A model generated the notes under the pieces. The model did no database searches. It saw only the letters and a list, made by a program, of their open reading frames with translations, and was not told where the DNA came from. Of a stretch of DNA of 64,000 nt, positions 33,820-43,356 are shown in pieces. The DNA comes from Phycisphaerae bacterium (GTDB lineage Bacteria > Planctomycetota > Phycisphaerae > Tepidisphaerales > Tepidisphaeraceae). The stretch's first letter is position 1. Each line of letters begins with the position of its first letter. Made by a program: the position numbers and the translations under genes. The stretch spans positions 1 through 64,000 of the forward strand of contig BPJO01000019.1 of assembly GCA_026004655.1 (NCBI GenBank), given 5' to 3'.

Positions 33820-36800
33820 ATGTCGTTGCGTCTCAAGGTGCTCATCAGTCTGGTGGGTATGGCAGTCCTCATGATGGCTGCGCTGCACCTGATTGTGGAA
33901 CATACGCTGATGGCGCGGTTTGAGAGGATCGAACAAAAAGAGATCCGCGAAGCCGTTCTTCAAGCCCGAAAGGGAATCGATCAACGAATCAACAATTTAT
34001 CGGTCAAGGTATCGGACTGGGCACGCTGGGACGATGCTCGGGATTTTATCCTTGGGAAAATGCCCGATTTCCCCCAACGAAATGTTCAACCCAATACCCC
34101 GACGGAAATGAACCTGTCGGTCATTCTTTACGCGGATCTCGACGGAAAAACGTTATTATCTGCTTCAGTCGATGTTGATTCCGGAGAGGTCGTACAGACG
34201 GATCCTGAGCTTCTTGAGCATATCCGAAAAGGAAAACTGCTGGATGACAACGGAATACCACGATCCAGAAAAGGACTGATCCGTCTGGAAAATCGTTTGA
34301 TGATGTTCGCAGCCGATCCGGTGACTTCCACGGACAATACGGGAAAACCTGTCGGTGTCTGTTTTTTCGGAAGATATCTGACGAAATCCGAAATCGAGTT
34401 GATTCGTGAATCCACCGGCTTGACTGTGGAGGTCGTTCCATTGGAACAAATGGCCCGATTCCTACCATTTCATGAAAATACCTCACGACAATACCCACAG
34501 ATCGCCGTGCAGAATGAAGGGGAAGATTTAATTATAAAATCATATTTATCAGATGTTTATGATAACCCCTGTGCGGAGATTCGGCTGAACTTTACCCGGA
34601 CGGTTTACAGGGAGGGGCTTACCACGATCCGGATATTGAACTGGCAGACCTGGGTCACGGCTGGGTTATTAGGGGGGACAACGTTTGTATTGTTCGAAAT
34701 CCTGGTCTTGTCCCGACTCAGGCGTTTTAGTCAACAATTGGGGCGAATCGCCCATACAGCCGATCTCAACGAACGTATTGCCATAAGTGGAACGGATGAG
34801 CTCAGTCAACTTGCGATTCCGGTCAACGATTTATTGTCATCGCTTCAGGAATCGGGCAAAAAGCTCCAGGCACAACAACAGGAGCTGGAAACCAGCCAAC
34901 AGCGGCTAATGCTTGCCCTCGAAGCAGCCGGTGATGCACTGTGGCAGATCGACCTGACGGAGGGAACTATTCTTTTCAGCGATCTGTGGGGCCGGATGCT
35001 GAATTACACCGATGAACAAATCCCGAAAAGATATACGGAATTTATTCAATTACTTCATCCCGAAGATGTACCTCACCTATTGACTCTGACCGAAAAGCAT
35101 TTTCGCGGAGACGCATCGGACATCGTTGCGGAAATCCGTATTCGGACCGGACTGGGTACATGGAAATGGATTCTTCATCGGGGAAGAGTTATCAAACGGG
35201 ATGCGCAGGGTGAACCACTTCAAATGATCGGAACGCATCAGGATATTAATGCCCGAAGACAGGCGGATATCGAGCTTCGTGAAAGCAGGGAGCTGTTCAG
35301 AAACGCATTTATAGAGAGCGCCTGCGGGATGGCAATGACCTCCCCGACAGGACAATTTGTACGAGTCAATGCTGCGTTCTGCGAGCTGCTCGGATATACC
35401 GAAAAAGAGCTCCTCGAAAAGGATTTTCAACAGGTCACTCATCCTGAAGACCTGGACGAAGACATCGCCTTGATGCAGGAAGTCCTGAACAACAACCGGG
35501 ACAAGTATTCGATGGAGAAAAGATTTGTCCGGAAAGACGGGCAAATTGTGTGGGTGCTGCTGACGGTAGGGGCTGTGTTCGATTCGCAGGGACATGTTCA
35601 GTACTTCATCAAACAGATGCAGGACATCACGCGCCGCAAACGTGCCGATGTTGAACTGACACAGAAGACACTGGAAGCCGAACAAGCCAAGCGGCAGGCA
35701 GAAGATGCCAGTCGAACGAAAAGCGAGTTTCTGGCCAACATGAGTCACGAAATCCGCACACCGATGACGGCTATTCTGGGGTATGCAGACCTTCTTTTGG
35801 ATTCGTCCCTCTCCGACGCACAACGAGCCGACTGTGTGGAAACGATTCGGCGAAATGGTCAGCACCTGCTGAGCCTGATCAACGACATTCTGGACCTGTC
35901 AAAGATCGAAGCAGGGAAAATGCCGATCGAAATGATCGACTGTGATCCGATGCAGATCGTACGGGAAGTAGAATCGCTGATGCGGGTCCGGGCGATAGAG
36001 AAGAAGTTGAAGTTTACAGTAATCGCCGAGTCCGATTTACCAAGGTATATTCGTTCCGACCCGACGCGACTAAGACAAATTCTTCTAAACCTGGTCAGTA
36101 ACGCGATCAAGTTCACACATCAAGGCGAAGTATCCGTCCGTATCAAGCTTTTGTGCAATTCACCGACCGACCCTGCCCGGTTACGGTTCGTCGTGTCAGA
36201 TACAGGAATCGGAATGACATCGGAACAGGTTGCCAAGCTTTTCACGATGTTCACTCAGGCGGACACGTCAACGACACGACAATTCGGCGGAACGGGACTC
36301 GGACTCGCTATCAGCAAGCGACTTGGAGAAATGCTGGGCGGGCAAATCATCGTCTCCAGCGAAGAAGGCAAGGGTTCACAGTTTGCCCTTACTCTGGACG
36401 TGGGGGTGGTGAATGCGCTTGTGAAGTCAAAGTCGGATACGCCTACTGTGAGTGAACAGACGGGGGTTGGTGCCCAGTCTCTCATCGGACGACGGATTCT
36501 TCTAGCTGAGGACGGGACAGACAATCAACGTCTGATCAGCTTTTATCTGACACGTGCCGGCGCGACCGTGGAATTGGCCGAGAACGGCCGGGTGGCTATC
36601 GAACGTCTTCGGGAATGTCGTTCTGACGGGAAATCGGTCGATCTGATTCTGATGGATATGCAGATGCCGGTCATGGACGGGTACACCGCAGCCGCGGAAT
36701 TGCGACGTCAGGGTGATAATCTGCCAATCATAGCGTTGACCGCTCACGCTATGGAGGGAGATCGTGAAAAGTGCCTTTCCGCCGGTTGTAATGATTATCT

Positions 36801-37200
36801 GACCAAACCGGTGGATCGAGGTCGATTGATCACCACCATTCTGCAACATTTGACCGATTCGCCCCGATCAAGTCCGGTCCGGGTGACAAGTATCTTTCAA
36901 GAAGATCCTGTCATGCGCGAACTGGTCGAAGCCTATATCAGTGAACTTCCCCAACAGGTCAGTACCCTGGTTAGCCTGGTGAATCAACAGGATCTTTCTG
37001 AGCTGAGGCGGTTGTTACACCAGATAAAAGGTGCGGGTGGTGGATACGGATTCCCACAGGTGTCGGAATTGGCAGCCGTTGCAGAACAATCGATCAAGTT
37101 GAACGCCGATCTTCAGACAATTCGTTCTCAGGTTGACGAACTCATCAGCTTTTTCAGGGGCGTATCGGGCTATGATTCGAATAAAGAGGTGAAGGCATGA
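33820..37200 (+). CDS. Hybrid sensor histidine kinase (CHASE4-HAMP-PAS-PAS-HisKA-HATPase-REC-Hpt)
   Basis: 1126-residue membrane phosphorelay kinase. TM1 (about 7-27) and TM2 (about 278-298) flank a periplasmic CHASE4-like sensor (EHTLMARFERIEQ...VSDWARWDDARDF). A HAMP linker (300-350), a short coiled coil and two PAS domains (about 365-480, 490-610; GTWKWILHRG, YTEKELLEKDF) follow. The phosphoacceptor His643 is in MSHEIRTPM; N, G1, F and G2 boxes are NLVSNAIKFTH, VSDTGIGM, and GGTGLGLAI. The receiver Asp946 is in LILMDMQMPVMDG. A C-terminal Hpt domain has His1067 (LLHQIKGAG). The next gene, a GGDEF response regulator, overlaps by 4 bases and is the likely partner. Confidence 0.92.
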   Translation: MSLRLKVLISLVGMAVLMMAALHLIVEHTLMARFERIEQKEIREAVLQARKGIDQRINNLSVKVSDWARWDDARDFILGKMPDFPQRNVQPNTPTEMNLSVILYADLDGKTLLSASVDVDSGEVVQTDPELLEHIRKGKLLDDNGIPRSRKGLIRLENRLMMFAADPVTSTDNTGKPVGVCFFGRYLTKSEIELIRESTGLTVEVVPLEQMARFLPFHENTSRQYPQIAVQNEGEDLIIKSYLSDVYDNPCAEIRLNFTRTVYREGLTTIRILNWQTWVTAGLLGGTTFVLFEILVLSRLRRFSQQLGRIAHTADLNERIAISGTDELSQLAIPVNDLLSSLQESGKKLQAQQQELETSQQRLMLALEAAGDALWQIDLTEGTILFSDLWGRMLNYTDEQIPKRYTEFIQLLHPEDVPHLLTLTEKHFRGDASDIVAEIRIRTGLGTWKWILHRGRVIKRDAQGEPLQMIGTHQDINARRQADIELRESRELFRNAFIESACGMAMTSPTGQFVRVNAAFCELLGYTEKELLEKDFQQVTHPEDLDEDIALMQEVLNNNRDKYSMEKRFVRKDGQIVWVLLTVGAVFDSQGHVQYFIKQMQDITRRKRADVELTQKTLEAEQAKRQAEDASRTKSEFLANMSHEIRTPMTAILGYADLLLDSSLSDAQRADCVETIRRNGQHLLSLINDILDLSKIEAGKMPIEMIDCDPMQIVREVESLMRVRAIEKKLKFTVIAESDLPRYIRSDPTRLRQILLNLVSNAIKFTHQGEVSVRIKLLCNSPTDPARLRFVVSDTGIGMTSEQVAKLFTMFTQADTSTTRQFGGTGLGLAISKRLGEMLGGQIIVSSEEGKGSQFALTLDVGVVNALVKSKSDTPTVSEQTGVGAQSLIGRRILLAEDGTDNQRLISFYLTRAGATVELAENGRVAIERLRECRSDGKSVDLILMDMQMPVMDGYTAAAELRRQGDNLPIIALTAHAMEGDREKCLSAGCNDYLTKPVDRGRLITTILQHLTDSPRSSPVRVTSIFQEDPVMRELVEAYISELPQQVSTLVSLVNQQDLSELRRLLHQIKGAGGGYGFPQVSELAAVAEQSIKLNADLQTIRSQVDELISFFRGVSGYDSNKEVKA

Positions 37201-38102
37201 ATCGAAGAGTCCTTCTCGTCGATGATTCTGCGTTGATTCATCGTTTGGTCGCCACCTGGTTGAAATGTGATCAGATCGAGGTTGTCTCGGCCTATACAGG
37301 TGATCAAGCCGTCGAGCTGGCGGTTTTGCATTCCGTACAGGTAATTCTTTTGGACGTTGAAATGCCTGACACCAATGGTTTTGAGGTGTGTCGGCGTCTG
37401 AAATCCGAATCATCCTGTGTTAATATTCCGATCATCTTTCTGACCGGAGCATCTTCGCCGGAAGATCGAGTCAAGGGATTGGATCTGGGGGCGACAGACT
37501 ACATCACCAAACCTTTTCATCCCGCCGAGTTCCAAGCCAGGGTTCGGGCGGCACTTCGCACCAAGCATCTACTTGATCTTTTGCAGCAACGTGCACAGAT
37601 CGATGGGCTAACCTCACTGAGAAACCGTGCCTATCTGGACGAACACTTGTCTAGCGAACTGTCTCGGATTAACCGGCAATCCGGGACTTTGGGTGCCATT
37701 ATGATAGACGTCGACAATTTTAAAACCATCAACGATACACACGGTCATCTGATCGGGGATGAAGTTCTGAGACAGATCGGAGAAGTATTGAACAGTCAGA
37801 CTCGCAATGAAGATATCGTGGCTCGGTATGGTGGAGAAGAGTTCGCGATTCTTACTCCCGGTGTCGGGCACGACGGAACTTACCAGCTAGCCGAACGCCT
37901 GCGCCAGGAAGTCGAAAAAATCCGGATTCATACCCGAAATGGTTTGCTCAGAATCACCTGCAGCTTGGGAGTCGCTTATCATGACCCGAACGCGCCGGAC
38001 ACACTATTGCGACGGGCTGACCAGGCGCTATACGCAGCCAAACGGCGTGGTAAAAACTGTGTGGTCGTCTATGATCCGAATCTGAAAAGCATGGCAGCAT
38101 GA
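37197..38102 (+). CDS. Response regulator with GGDEF domain (diguanylate cyclase)
   Basis: 301-residue PleD/WspR-like protein. The receiver domain has the acidic pair in VLLVDDS, phosphoacceptor Asp53 (ILLDVEMPDTNGFEV) and Lys in YITKPF. The GGDEF domain starts at DGLTSLRNRAYLDEHL, carries IMIDVDNFKTINDTHGH and the active-site GGEEF (ARYGGEEFAIL). The RxxD inhibitory site (RNED) lies five residues before it, so product feedback by cyclic di-GMP is expected. The ATG overlaps the stop of the hybrid kinase gene (ATGA), implying coupled translation and a two-component pair. A PilZ receptor at 26.6 kb is one possible target. Confidence 0.94.
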   Translation: MNRRVLLVDDSALIHRLVATWLKCDQIEVVSAYTGDQAVELAVLHSVQVILLDVEMPDTNGFEVCRRLKSESSCVNIPIIFLTGASSPEDRVKGLDLGATDYITKPFHPAEFQARVRAALRTKHLLDLLQQRAQIDGLTSLRNRAYLDEHLSSELSRINRQSGTLGAIMIDVDNFKTINDTHGHLIGDEVLRQIGEVLNSQTRNEDIVARYGGEEFAILTPGVGHDGTYQLAERLRQEVEKIRIHTRNGLLRITCSLGVAYHDPNAPDTLLRRADQALYAAKRRGKNCVVVYDPNLKSMAA

Positions 38103-38158
38103 CATGCGATATTCGCACGGCATGTTGTTTCAGACGGATATTTTGGGAAGAATACGCA

Positions 38159-38977
38159 TCAATCTGAATCCGATAAGTGGGTGGACATGAACCGGACGAA
38201 CTGCGAAATGGACTGATCCGGCTCGGGCGCTTCCGAATGCCAGCGTTTTTCTGTTTCCAGACAGTACCAGCCACTGTAACCGATGGATTTCAGCGCTTTG
38301 AGGGTAGGTACGATTGGAAGATTTCCTTCACCCAGCAAACGAGGGAAGTTTCGGTTGTCTATGCGTTCAGAGTCCTTTATATGAACGTGACAGATATACG
38401 ATTTCATCCTCTCAGCAGTTCGTTCCGGCTCTTCACCCCGGCGGAAAGGATGTTCGATGTCCCAAAGCACGCCCAATTCCTCGGGTGAGAAATGTTCAAG
38501 GACTGGCAGCATTTCGTCGCTGGTACACCAGTCGTCGTGCGTTTCCCACGCGATTCTTACATCTAGACCACTGGTTATTCGCAGAAGTTGTTTTAAATGA
38601 CGACGGGCCAGATCCTGTGCGAAGGCACGGGACATGTCCTGGGGCACTCTTCCACCAAAAATTCTCAGGTACCGAGTTTGGGATTGATGTGCGAGCTGTG
38701 CATAACGTTGAACTTCACCAAGAAAATCATTCCACCGATCGGGTTCGGTAGTAATCAGGGTCGCAGAGAGGTTCAGACAGGGCATCTTTAGATGATGCCG
38801 GGCAAGGACCTTTAATGTTTCCGGTAATCGGGTTGTAAACAAGGGTAGTTTTGTGATATCGATTTCATCGGCGATACCGCGAAAATCGATCCCGTTGACA
38901 CCATAAGTGTGACAGGCCTTGACGATCTGGTCAAATGTCCACGTCGGACACACAAGCGTAGAAATGCAAAGCTTCAT
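38159..38977 (-). CDS. Sugar phosphate isomerase/epimerase (xylose isomerase-like TIM barrel)
   Basis: 272-residue AP endonuclease-2/xylose isomerase-like TIM barrel. The N-terminus MKLCISTLVCPTWTFDQIV and GVNGIDFRG are typical. Metal-binding residues are suggested by AWETHDDWC, LWDIEHPFR, ICHVHIKDSE and the C-terminal WYCLETEKRWH, i.e. Glu, Asp/His, His and Glu in the family order. Substrate unknown; members act on sugars and cyclitols. GAGGAA directly abuts the ATG, too close for ideal ribosome binding. Divergent from the GNAT gene at 39032 across 54 bases. Confidence 0.82.
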   Translation of the reverse strand: MKLCISTLVCPTWTFDQIVKACHTYGVNGIDFRGIADEIDITKLPLFTTRLPETLKVLARHHLKMPCLNLSATLITTEPDRWNDFLGEVQRYAQLAHQSQTRYLRIFGGRVPQDMSRAFAQDLARRHLKQLLRITSGLDVRIAWETHDDWCTSDEMLPVLEHFSPEELGVLWDIEHPFRRGEEPERTAERMKSYICHVHIKDSERIDNRNFPRLLGEGNLPIVPTLKALKSIGYSGWYCLETEKRWHSEAPEPDQSISQFVRFMSTHLSDSD

Positions 38978-39019
38978 TTCCTCAAAACTAGCCGGATGTG
39001 ATCATCAGATCAAGCCGCG

Positions 39020-39025
39020 TATGAT
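39020..39025 (+). promoter_or_regulatory. -10 box TATGAT six bases before the GNAT gene
   Basis: TATGATAAT directly before the start region; TATGAT leaves 6 bases to ATG 39032. No Shine-Dalgarno is present. Confidence 0.5.
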
Positions 39026-39031
39026 AATCGT

Positions 39032-39856
39032 ATGCGGTTGAGGGTTATTTCCGACATTCATACATCTGATGTTGATCGGGTTTTATCCCTGGCCGATCAG
39101 ATCAGGGCCGATTGTGCAGGGGCAGGACAAGAGACGGTTCCACTGGATCTGGGTTTAGCGGTTATCTCGCCGGATTGTCCTGACATTCCGGACGTGAATC
39201 GTGTTTTTTTTGCACGTGTTGCGGAGAAGGATTCTGATCAATGGTTTGAATCCGCAGTTGAGTTTTATCGAGCGCGTTCCGTGAATCTTCGGTGCGTCAC
39301 GCCGGCCCGCTCGGCACCTGTGTCTGAACAGAATGTTCTGGTTCAACTGCTTCAAGGGAAAGGATGGCAGCGGACGGAACTGGATATTCTGCGACTCACT
39401 CACGCGGTCAGCTTTCAGCCCTCCCGGGACCAGGTCGTCTCAGCCCGGGCAGTCATAAGGTTATATGAATCGTTTGTACAAACATTATTCCAAGGCCGAA
39501 ACCCTCATCGAGCCGAAGCGGCGATTCGTAAACTGGACGATCCTCGTTACGACGTGTTGGTTATGATTCGTGAGCGACAAATTGTCGCACAAGCGGGATT
39601 AATGACCTCCGGAGAGGTCGGTTTAATTGAGGAAGTTCATTCGACCGGGCCTCAGCAGGAAGTCCTGCTGGCCAATACAATCGTCGGAGCGATCATAGAC
39701 CTGTGTGCCCGCTCGCAGTTGAAGCATGTGTTTACAGTGATCAATCCAAACGACTCCACAGCCAAAAAGTTTTACACCACCCTCGGGTTTGTCAAAATTG
39801 GTAATGAAACATCCTTCGTGTTTCCCGATCCTGATAAAGCTGCGTACAGCGACTGA
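39032..39856 (+). CDS. GNAT family N-acetyltransferase
   Basis: 274-residue protein whose C-terminal half is a GNAT fold: VLVMIRERQIVAQAGLM, VGLIEEVHSTGPQQEVLLANTIV (degenerate acetyl-CoA loop) and HVFTVINPNDSTAKKFYTTLGFVKI (motif B, very typical). The N-terminal half has similar strand-helix rhythm and may be a second, inactive GNAT domain. Acceptor unknown. Its last 85 bases overlap tail to tail with the convergent glycosyltransferase gene, an unusually long overlap. Confidence 0.75.
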   Translation: MRLRVISDIHTSDVDRVLSLADQIRADCAGAGQETVPLDLGLAVISPDCPDIPDVNRVFFARVAEKDSDQWFESAVEFYRARSVNLRCVTPARSAPVSEQNVLVQLLQGKGWQRTELDILRLTHAVSFQPSRDQVVSARAVIRLYESFVQTLFQGRNPHRAEAAIRKLDDPRYDVLVMIRERQIVAQAGLMTSGEVGLIEEVHSTGPQQEVLLANTIVGAIIDLCARSQLKHVFTVINPNDSTAKKFYTTLGFVKIGNETSFVFPDPDKAAYSD

Positions 39857-40815
39857 TAGGACTCAATCATTCTTGACTGAGTGAGGTGATCATACGCTTC
39901 TGCTCGGGCACGGTCTGCAATTTTCCATGATAATGAAGCATCAGACACACAATCCATGATCCGATGCGCGATGTTCCGAGGCGTAGTGGAATTGACCAAC
40001 AGTGCAGTGTGGCGGTCTTCCAGAAGTTCACAAATCTGTGGCGTGAGGGTGGAAATGATCGGTTTAGAACTGACCATCGAAGCAGCGACGGCGTACAACG
40101 AAATCGGCGCATCGGGCGTCAGCAGTATCAGATCGGCAGCGGCGAAAAAAGATTCCGGTTCGATGGTCTGAACTACTCGAAGCAGAGCAGGATCGATCAA
40201 TCGATCTGCAAGATCGACAAGAGGATGGCATGGTTCTTTGGACCATAGCAGCAAACGAAAATGGGGTTCCAAAACTTGCAGAATCGACATCGCCCAAAGG
40301 GCGTGAGCATGTCCGGAAGTTCGGGTTATTTCCAGCGGGCAAAAGACGACCTTGTGGTCATGTCTAAATCCCAATTTTTCACGAATCCCGGCATCTGAAC
40401 GGGTCGTAATCCTCGCAAAAGATACCCCCGTGCGAATCAGCGACGTACTGGAAAAGTTTACCCCTCTTTCAACCAGGGTACGCCTCGCAGTCTCACTCGT
40501 GCAGACGATCCGGATGGGATAGTAGGACTGAATCGCTCTTAGCCAGGCGATGATCTGATTGGAGGGAAAGCCGACGGGTGTGAATATCAGATTTTTTTGG
40601 CAAAGCCCCAAAGCCACGGCCAGAGCATAACCGCCGAAAGCATGAATAACAGTCGATTCGGCTGCAAGTGATCGGAGTTTGAACCGATCGATCAATAAAC
40701 TGACGGGAGAATCACGGCGAATCATGACAAGTTTCGCGCCCTGTGTCACCAACGCCGAAGTGATGCGTTGGGTTTCCAGATCGGTTTCCATGGGGGCAAT
40801 CACAAGCGGTTTCAT
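39772..40815 (-). CDS. Glycosyltransferase, GT-B fold (family 4-like)
   Basis: 347-residue putative glycosyltransferase. The N-terminal Rossmann half begins MKPLVIAPMETDLETQRI and has VIHAFGGYALAVALG. The C-terminal half has the GT-B pattern FRLLLWSKEP, ESFFAAADLILLTPDAPISLYAVAASMVSSKPII and DRHTALLVNSTTPRNIAHRI, where family 4 enzymes bind the nucleotide sugar. The Glu of the usual EPxxxxxxE is replaced (TPDAPISLY), so the fit to family 4 is loose. ATG 40815 is chosen over an earlier Met because TACGCT lies 7 bases upstream; the earlier frame would overlap hisD. Product unknown. Confidence 0.7.
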   Translation of the reverse strand: MKPLVIAPMETDLETQRITSALVTQGAKLVMIRRDSPVSLLIDRFKLRSLAAESTVIHAFGGYALAVALGLCQKNLIFTPVGFPSNQIIAWLRAIQSYYPIRIVCTSETARRTLVERGVNFSSTSLIRTGVSFARITTRSDAGIREKLGFRHDHKVVFCPLEITRTSGHAHALWAMSILQVLEPHFRLLLWSKEPCHPLVDLADRLIDPALLRVVQTIEPESFFAAADLILLTPDAPISLYAVAASMVSSKPIISTLTPQICELLEDRHTALLVNSTTPRNIAHRIMDCVSDASLSWKIADRARAEAYDHLTQSRMIESYQSLYAALSGSGNTKDVSLPILTNPRVV

Positions 40816-40822
40816 GTTGTCA

Positions 40823-40828
40823 AGCGTA
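40823..40828 (-). promoter_or_regulatory. -10-like box TACGCT seven bases before the glycosyltransferase
   Basis: Minus-strand TACGCT, 7 bases before ATG 40815. It is a weak match (T, A and final T conserved) but sits at the same distance as others in the window. Confidence 0.3.
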
Positions 40829-40869
40829 CCGATTGACCGCTGGTCTGTCATGCCTAGGATTGGAGACTT

Positions 40870-42192
40870 ATGATTCCGCTGTTTCAATTATCAGATCCAT
40901 CGGACAACATACGGATCGAACAGATCATTGCGCGGTTGCGACTCGACCCCCGAGAGATGGCTTTGGCACGCGGGCATCGTGCGCAGATCACATCACAGGT
41001 ACAGGCGATCCTTCAGCAGGTGGCTGACCATGGGGATTCGGCTTTGGTAGAAATTGCACGAAAGTTCGACGATCCGGATTTTTCAAGACAACAGTTACGG
41101 GTGACGCCCGAAGAAATGGAACAGGCTGCTCAACGGATCGATCCGCAGTTACGAGCTGCATTAAAGCGGGCTGTTACGCAGGTGCGAGAGTATCAAACCC
41201 ATGTCAGACCCGTCCAGAAAGAACCGCTTACTCGGGACGGATTGAAAATGGGCATGAAATGGACCGCCCTGGATTCTGTCGGATTGTACTTTCCGGGGGG
41301 AAAAGCCGCCTACCCGTCGTCTCTGATCATGCTAGCCGTACCCGCGATGGTGGCCGGGGTCAAGCGGGTCATAGTAATGACACCTGCTTCGCGGTTCGGT
41401 AAGTCGGATGTTGTTCTGGCAGCGGCTTATGAGGTTGGTGTGACCGAGATGTATCGTGTCGGGGGTGCAGCAGCAATCGGCGCGATGGCCTTTGGTACGC
41501 AAACAATCCGACCGGTAGACAAGATTGTTGGACCCGGAAACACGTATGTACAGATAGCCAAACGACTTGTATCCGGGTGTGTGGGGATCGATGGGTACCT
41601 AGGACCTTCCGAAATTCTGACATTGGCCGATGAATCGGCTGATCCGAGGCTGATTGCTTCCGATCTTTTAGCCCAAGCAGAACACGATCCGGGATCCTGT
41701 TTTTTGCTGACGACATCCTCATCCCTGGCCCAGTTGGTCATAGAACAGATCAAGGAACAGCTCGGGTCGCTCCAACGGGTCGAACCGATTAAGCGTGCTT
41801 TACAGAATGACAGCATGATCGTTGTGGACGGGTCCATGGATCGTCTGATCGAACTGGCCAATCGCATTGCCTGTGAACATGTGAACCTGCAGACAAAGGA
41901 TAACAGTTTTGTTCTGGAGCAATTGAGGCATGCCGGGGCGGTGTATGTCGGGGTTTATTCACCCGTAGCAGCGGGTGATTACATTGCAGGCCCGAGTCAC
42001 TGTTTGCCCACCAATACCACAGCGCGATTTTCTTCCGGAATCAGTCCTTACGAGTTCATGAAACGGACCAGTGTCGTCGAATACGATTTACCGACCATCC
42101 GTGCCGACGCGCCATTTATCATTCAACTCGCACAGGCTGAGCAGTTGGATGGTCACGCGATGTCGGTATGGCATAGAATCCGAACGTCATGA
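40870..42192 (+). CDS. hisD: Histidinol dehydrogenase
   Basis: 440-residue HisD, the last two oxidation steps of histidine synthesis (histidinol to histidine, NAD-dependent). LDSVGLYFPGGKAAYPSS, VDKIVGPGNTYVQIAKR, AEHDPGSCFLL (zinc-ligand and catalytic region) and GDYIAGPSHCLPTNTTARFSSG are all diagnostic. GGAG lies 5 bases before the ATG and TAGGAT upstream of that. It is followed by hisC at 49 bases, so a small histidine unit; hisG, commonly beside them, is not present. Confidence 0.97.
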   Translation: MIPLFQLSDPSDNIRIEQIIARLRLDPREMALARGHRAQITSQVQAILQQVADHGDSALVEIARKFDDPDFSRQQLRVTPEEMEQAAQRIDPQLRAALKRAVTQVREYQTHVRPVQKEPLTRDGLKMGMKWTALDSVGLYFPGGKAAYPSSLIMLAVPAMVAGVKRVIVMTPASRFGKSDVVLAAAYEVGVTEMYRVGGAAAIGAMAFGTQTIRPVDKIVGPGNTYVQIAKRLVSGCVGIDGYLGPSEILTLADESADPRLIASDLLAQAEHDPGSCFLLTTSSSLAQLVIEQIKEQLGSLQRVEPIKRALQNDSMIVVDGSMDRLIELANRIACEHVNLQTKDNSFVLEQLRHAGAVYVGVYSPVAAGDYIAGPSHCLPTNTTARFSSGISPYEFMKRTSVVEYDLPTIRADAPFIIQLAQAEQLDGHAMSVWHRIRTS

Positions 42193-42227
42193 CGGGAATC
42201 GTCTTTTCTCTCGGATGGATCATCGCG

Positions 42228-42233
42228 TATACT
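42228..42233 (+). promoter_or_regulatory. -10 box TATACT eight bases before hisC
   Basis: TATACT with 8 bases before ATG 42242. It suggests hisC has its own leaderless transcript in addition to any read-through from hisD. Confidence 0.5.
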
Positions 42234-42241
42234 CCGATGCA

Positions 42242-43312
42242 ATGAATCTTTCATTTGTTCGACCGAATATCCGATCGATGCAAGGGTACACACCCGGCGA
42301 GCAGCCAGGTGTCGGAGAGCGAGTTGTCAAACTCAATACCAATGAAAATCCGTTTCCGCCAAGTCCGCGAGTAATGCAGGCGATTCGAGACATCGAACCG
42401 GAGCAGTTGCGACGGTATCCCAATCCGACCGCTGACGTTTTCAGAGAAGCAGCCGCTAGGTTATGGAATATCACTCCGGACATGATCCTGGCCGGGAACG
42501 GGTCAGACGATATTCTAACCATCGCCACCCGAACATTCGTCCCGCCGGGCGGGGCGTTGGCTTATCCGGATCCTACGTATTCGCTTTACAGCGTGCTGGC
42601 CCGGATCGAAGATGCCAGAACTATCACCCTCTCTTGGGAGAAAAACTGGGATTTGCCCGTCGATGCTCTGCTCCGAAGCGGCGCCAACGCCATTTACGTC
42701 GCAAACCCCAACGCTCCATCGGGGACGTTCGTATCTCCGGCACGGATCAGCGAGCTGATCGAAAAGTTTGACGGGCTGGTCTTGATAGATGAAGCCTACG
42801 CGGATTTTGCGGAAGACAACTGTGTTTCGCTGGCATCCAAGTACGATAACGTGGTGGTCAGCCGGAGCTTCAGCAAAGCCTATTCGCTGGCAGGGTTGCG
42901 GTTCGGTTACGCGATCGCCAATCCTACCATTATTCAACAGATGATGAAAGTCAAGGACAGCTATAACTGCGACGCGATCAGTATAGCTGCTGCCACCGCA
43001 GCCCTTCTTGACCAGGATCATGCCAGAATGACCTGGACCCATGTCAAACAGGAACGCGAACGCCTAAGCAGCGAGTTGACCGAAATCGGATTCGAAGTGC
43101 TGCCCTCCCAAGCCAATTTCCTGTTCGCCAAAGTCCCGGACGGTGATGGAACAGGAATGTACAAAGCCCTCAAAGCCCTGGGCATTCTCGTGCGACATTT
43201 TGATAGACCGGGATTGAAGGAATATTTACGCATTACCATCGGCACAAGTCAGGAAAATAATGCCTTACTCAGCGGCATCCGCGAGCTGCTAGGGAAAAAA
43301 CAGGTGGCCTGA
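42242..43312 (+). CDS. hisC: Histidinol-phosphate aminotransferase
   Basis: 356-residue PLP-dependent class II aminotransferase of histidine synthesis. VKLNTNENPFPPSPRV, LAGNGSDDIL, NPNAPSGTF, LIDEAYADFAE and the PLP Lys in SRSFSKAYSLAGLRFGYAI are diagnostic; the Arg that binds phosphate lies in EYLRITIGT. ATG 42242 matches the family start and has TATACT 8 bases upstream; a longer frame upstream (from 42071) overlaps hisD and is rejected. hisC and hisD act in the same pathway. It is convergent with recG. Confidence 0.96.
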   Translation: MNLSFVRPNIRSMQGYTPGEQPGVGERVVKLNTNENPFPPSPRVMQAIRDIEPEQLRRYPNPTADVFREAAARLWNITPDMILAGNGSDDILTIATRTFVPPGGALAYPDPTYSLYSVLARIEDARTITLSWEKNWDLPVDALLRSGANAIYVANPNAPSGTFVSPARISELIEKFDGLVLIDEAYADFAEDNCVSLASKYDNVVVSRSFSKAYSLAGLRFGYAIANPTIIQQMMKVKDSYNCDAISIAAATAALLDQDHARMTWTHVKQERERLSSELTEIGFEVLPSQANFLFAKVPDGDGTGMYKALKALGILVRHFDRPGLKEYLRITIGTSQENNALLSGIRELLGKKQVA

Positions 43313-43356
43313 CGGTCAGACTCGTAGAACAGGCATGATGGCGCAGATCCTTATCA

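Noticed and set aside
35077..35865. 262-codon minus-strand frame inside the hybrid kinase
   Set aside because: Antisense to PAS and HisKA regions; no independent evidence.
38102..38130. Hairpin ACATGC...GCATGT after the GGDEF gene as terminator
   Set aside because: Short stem with mismatched interior and only TTGTTT after it; too weak to call.
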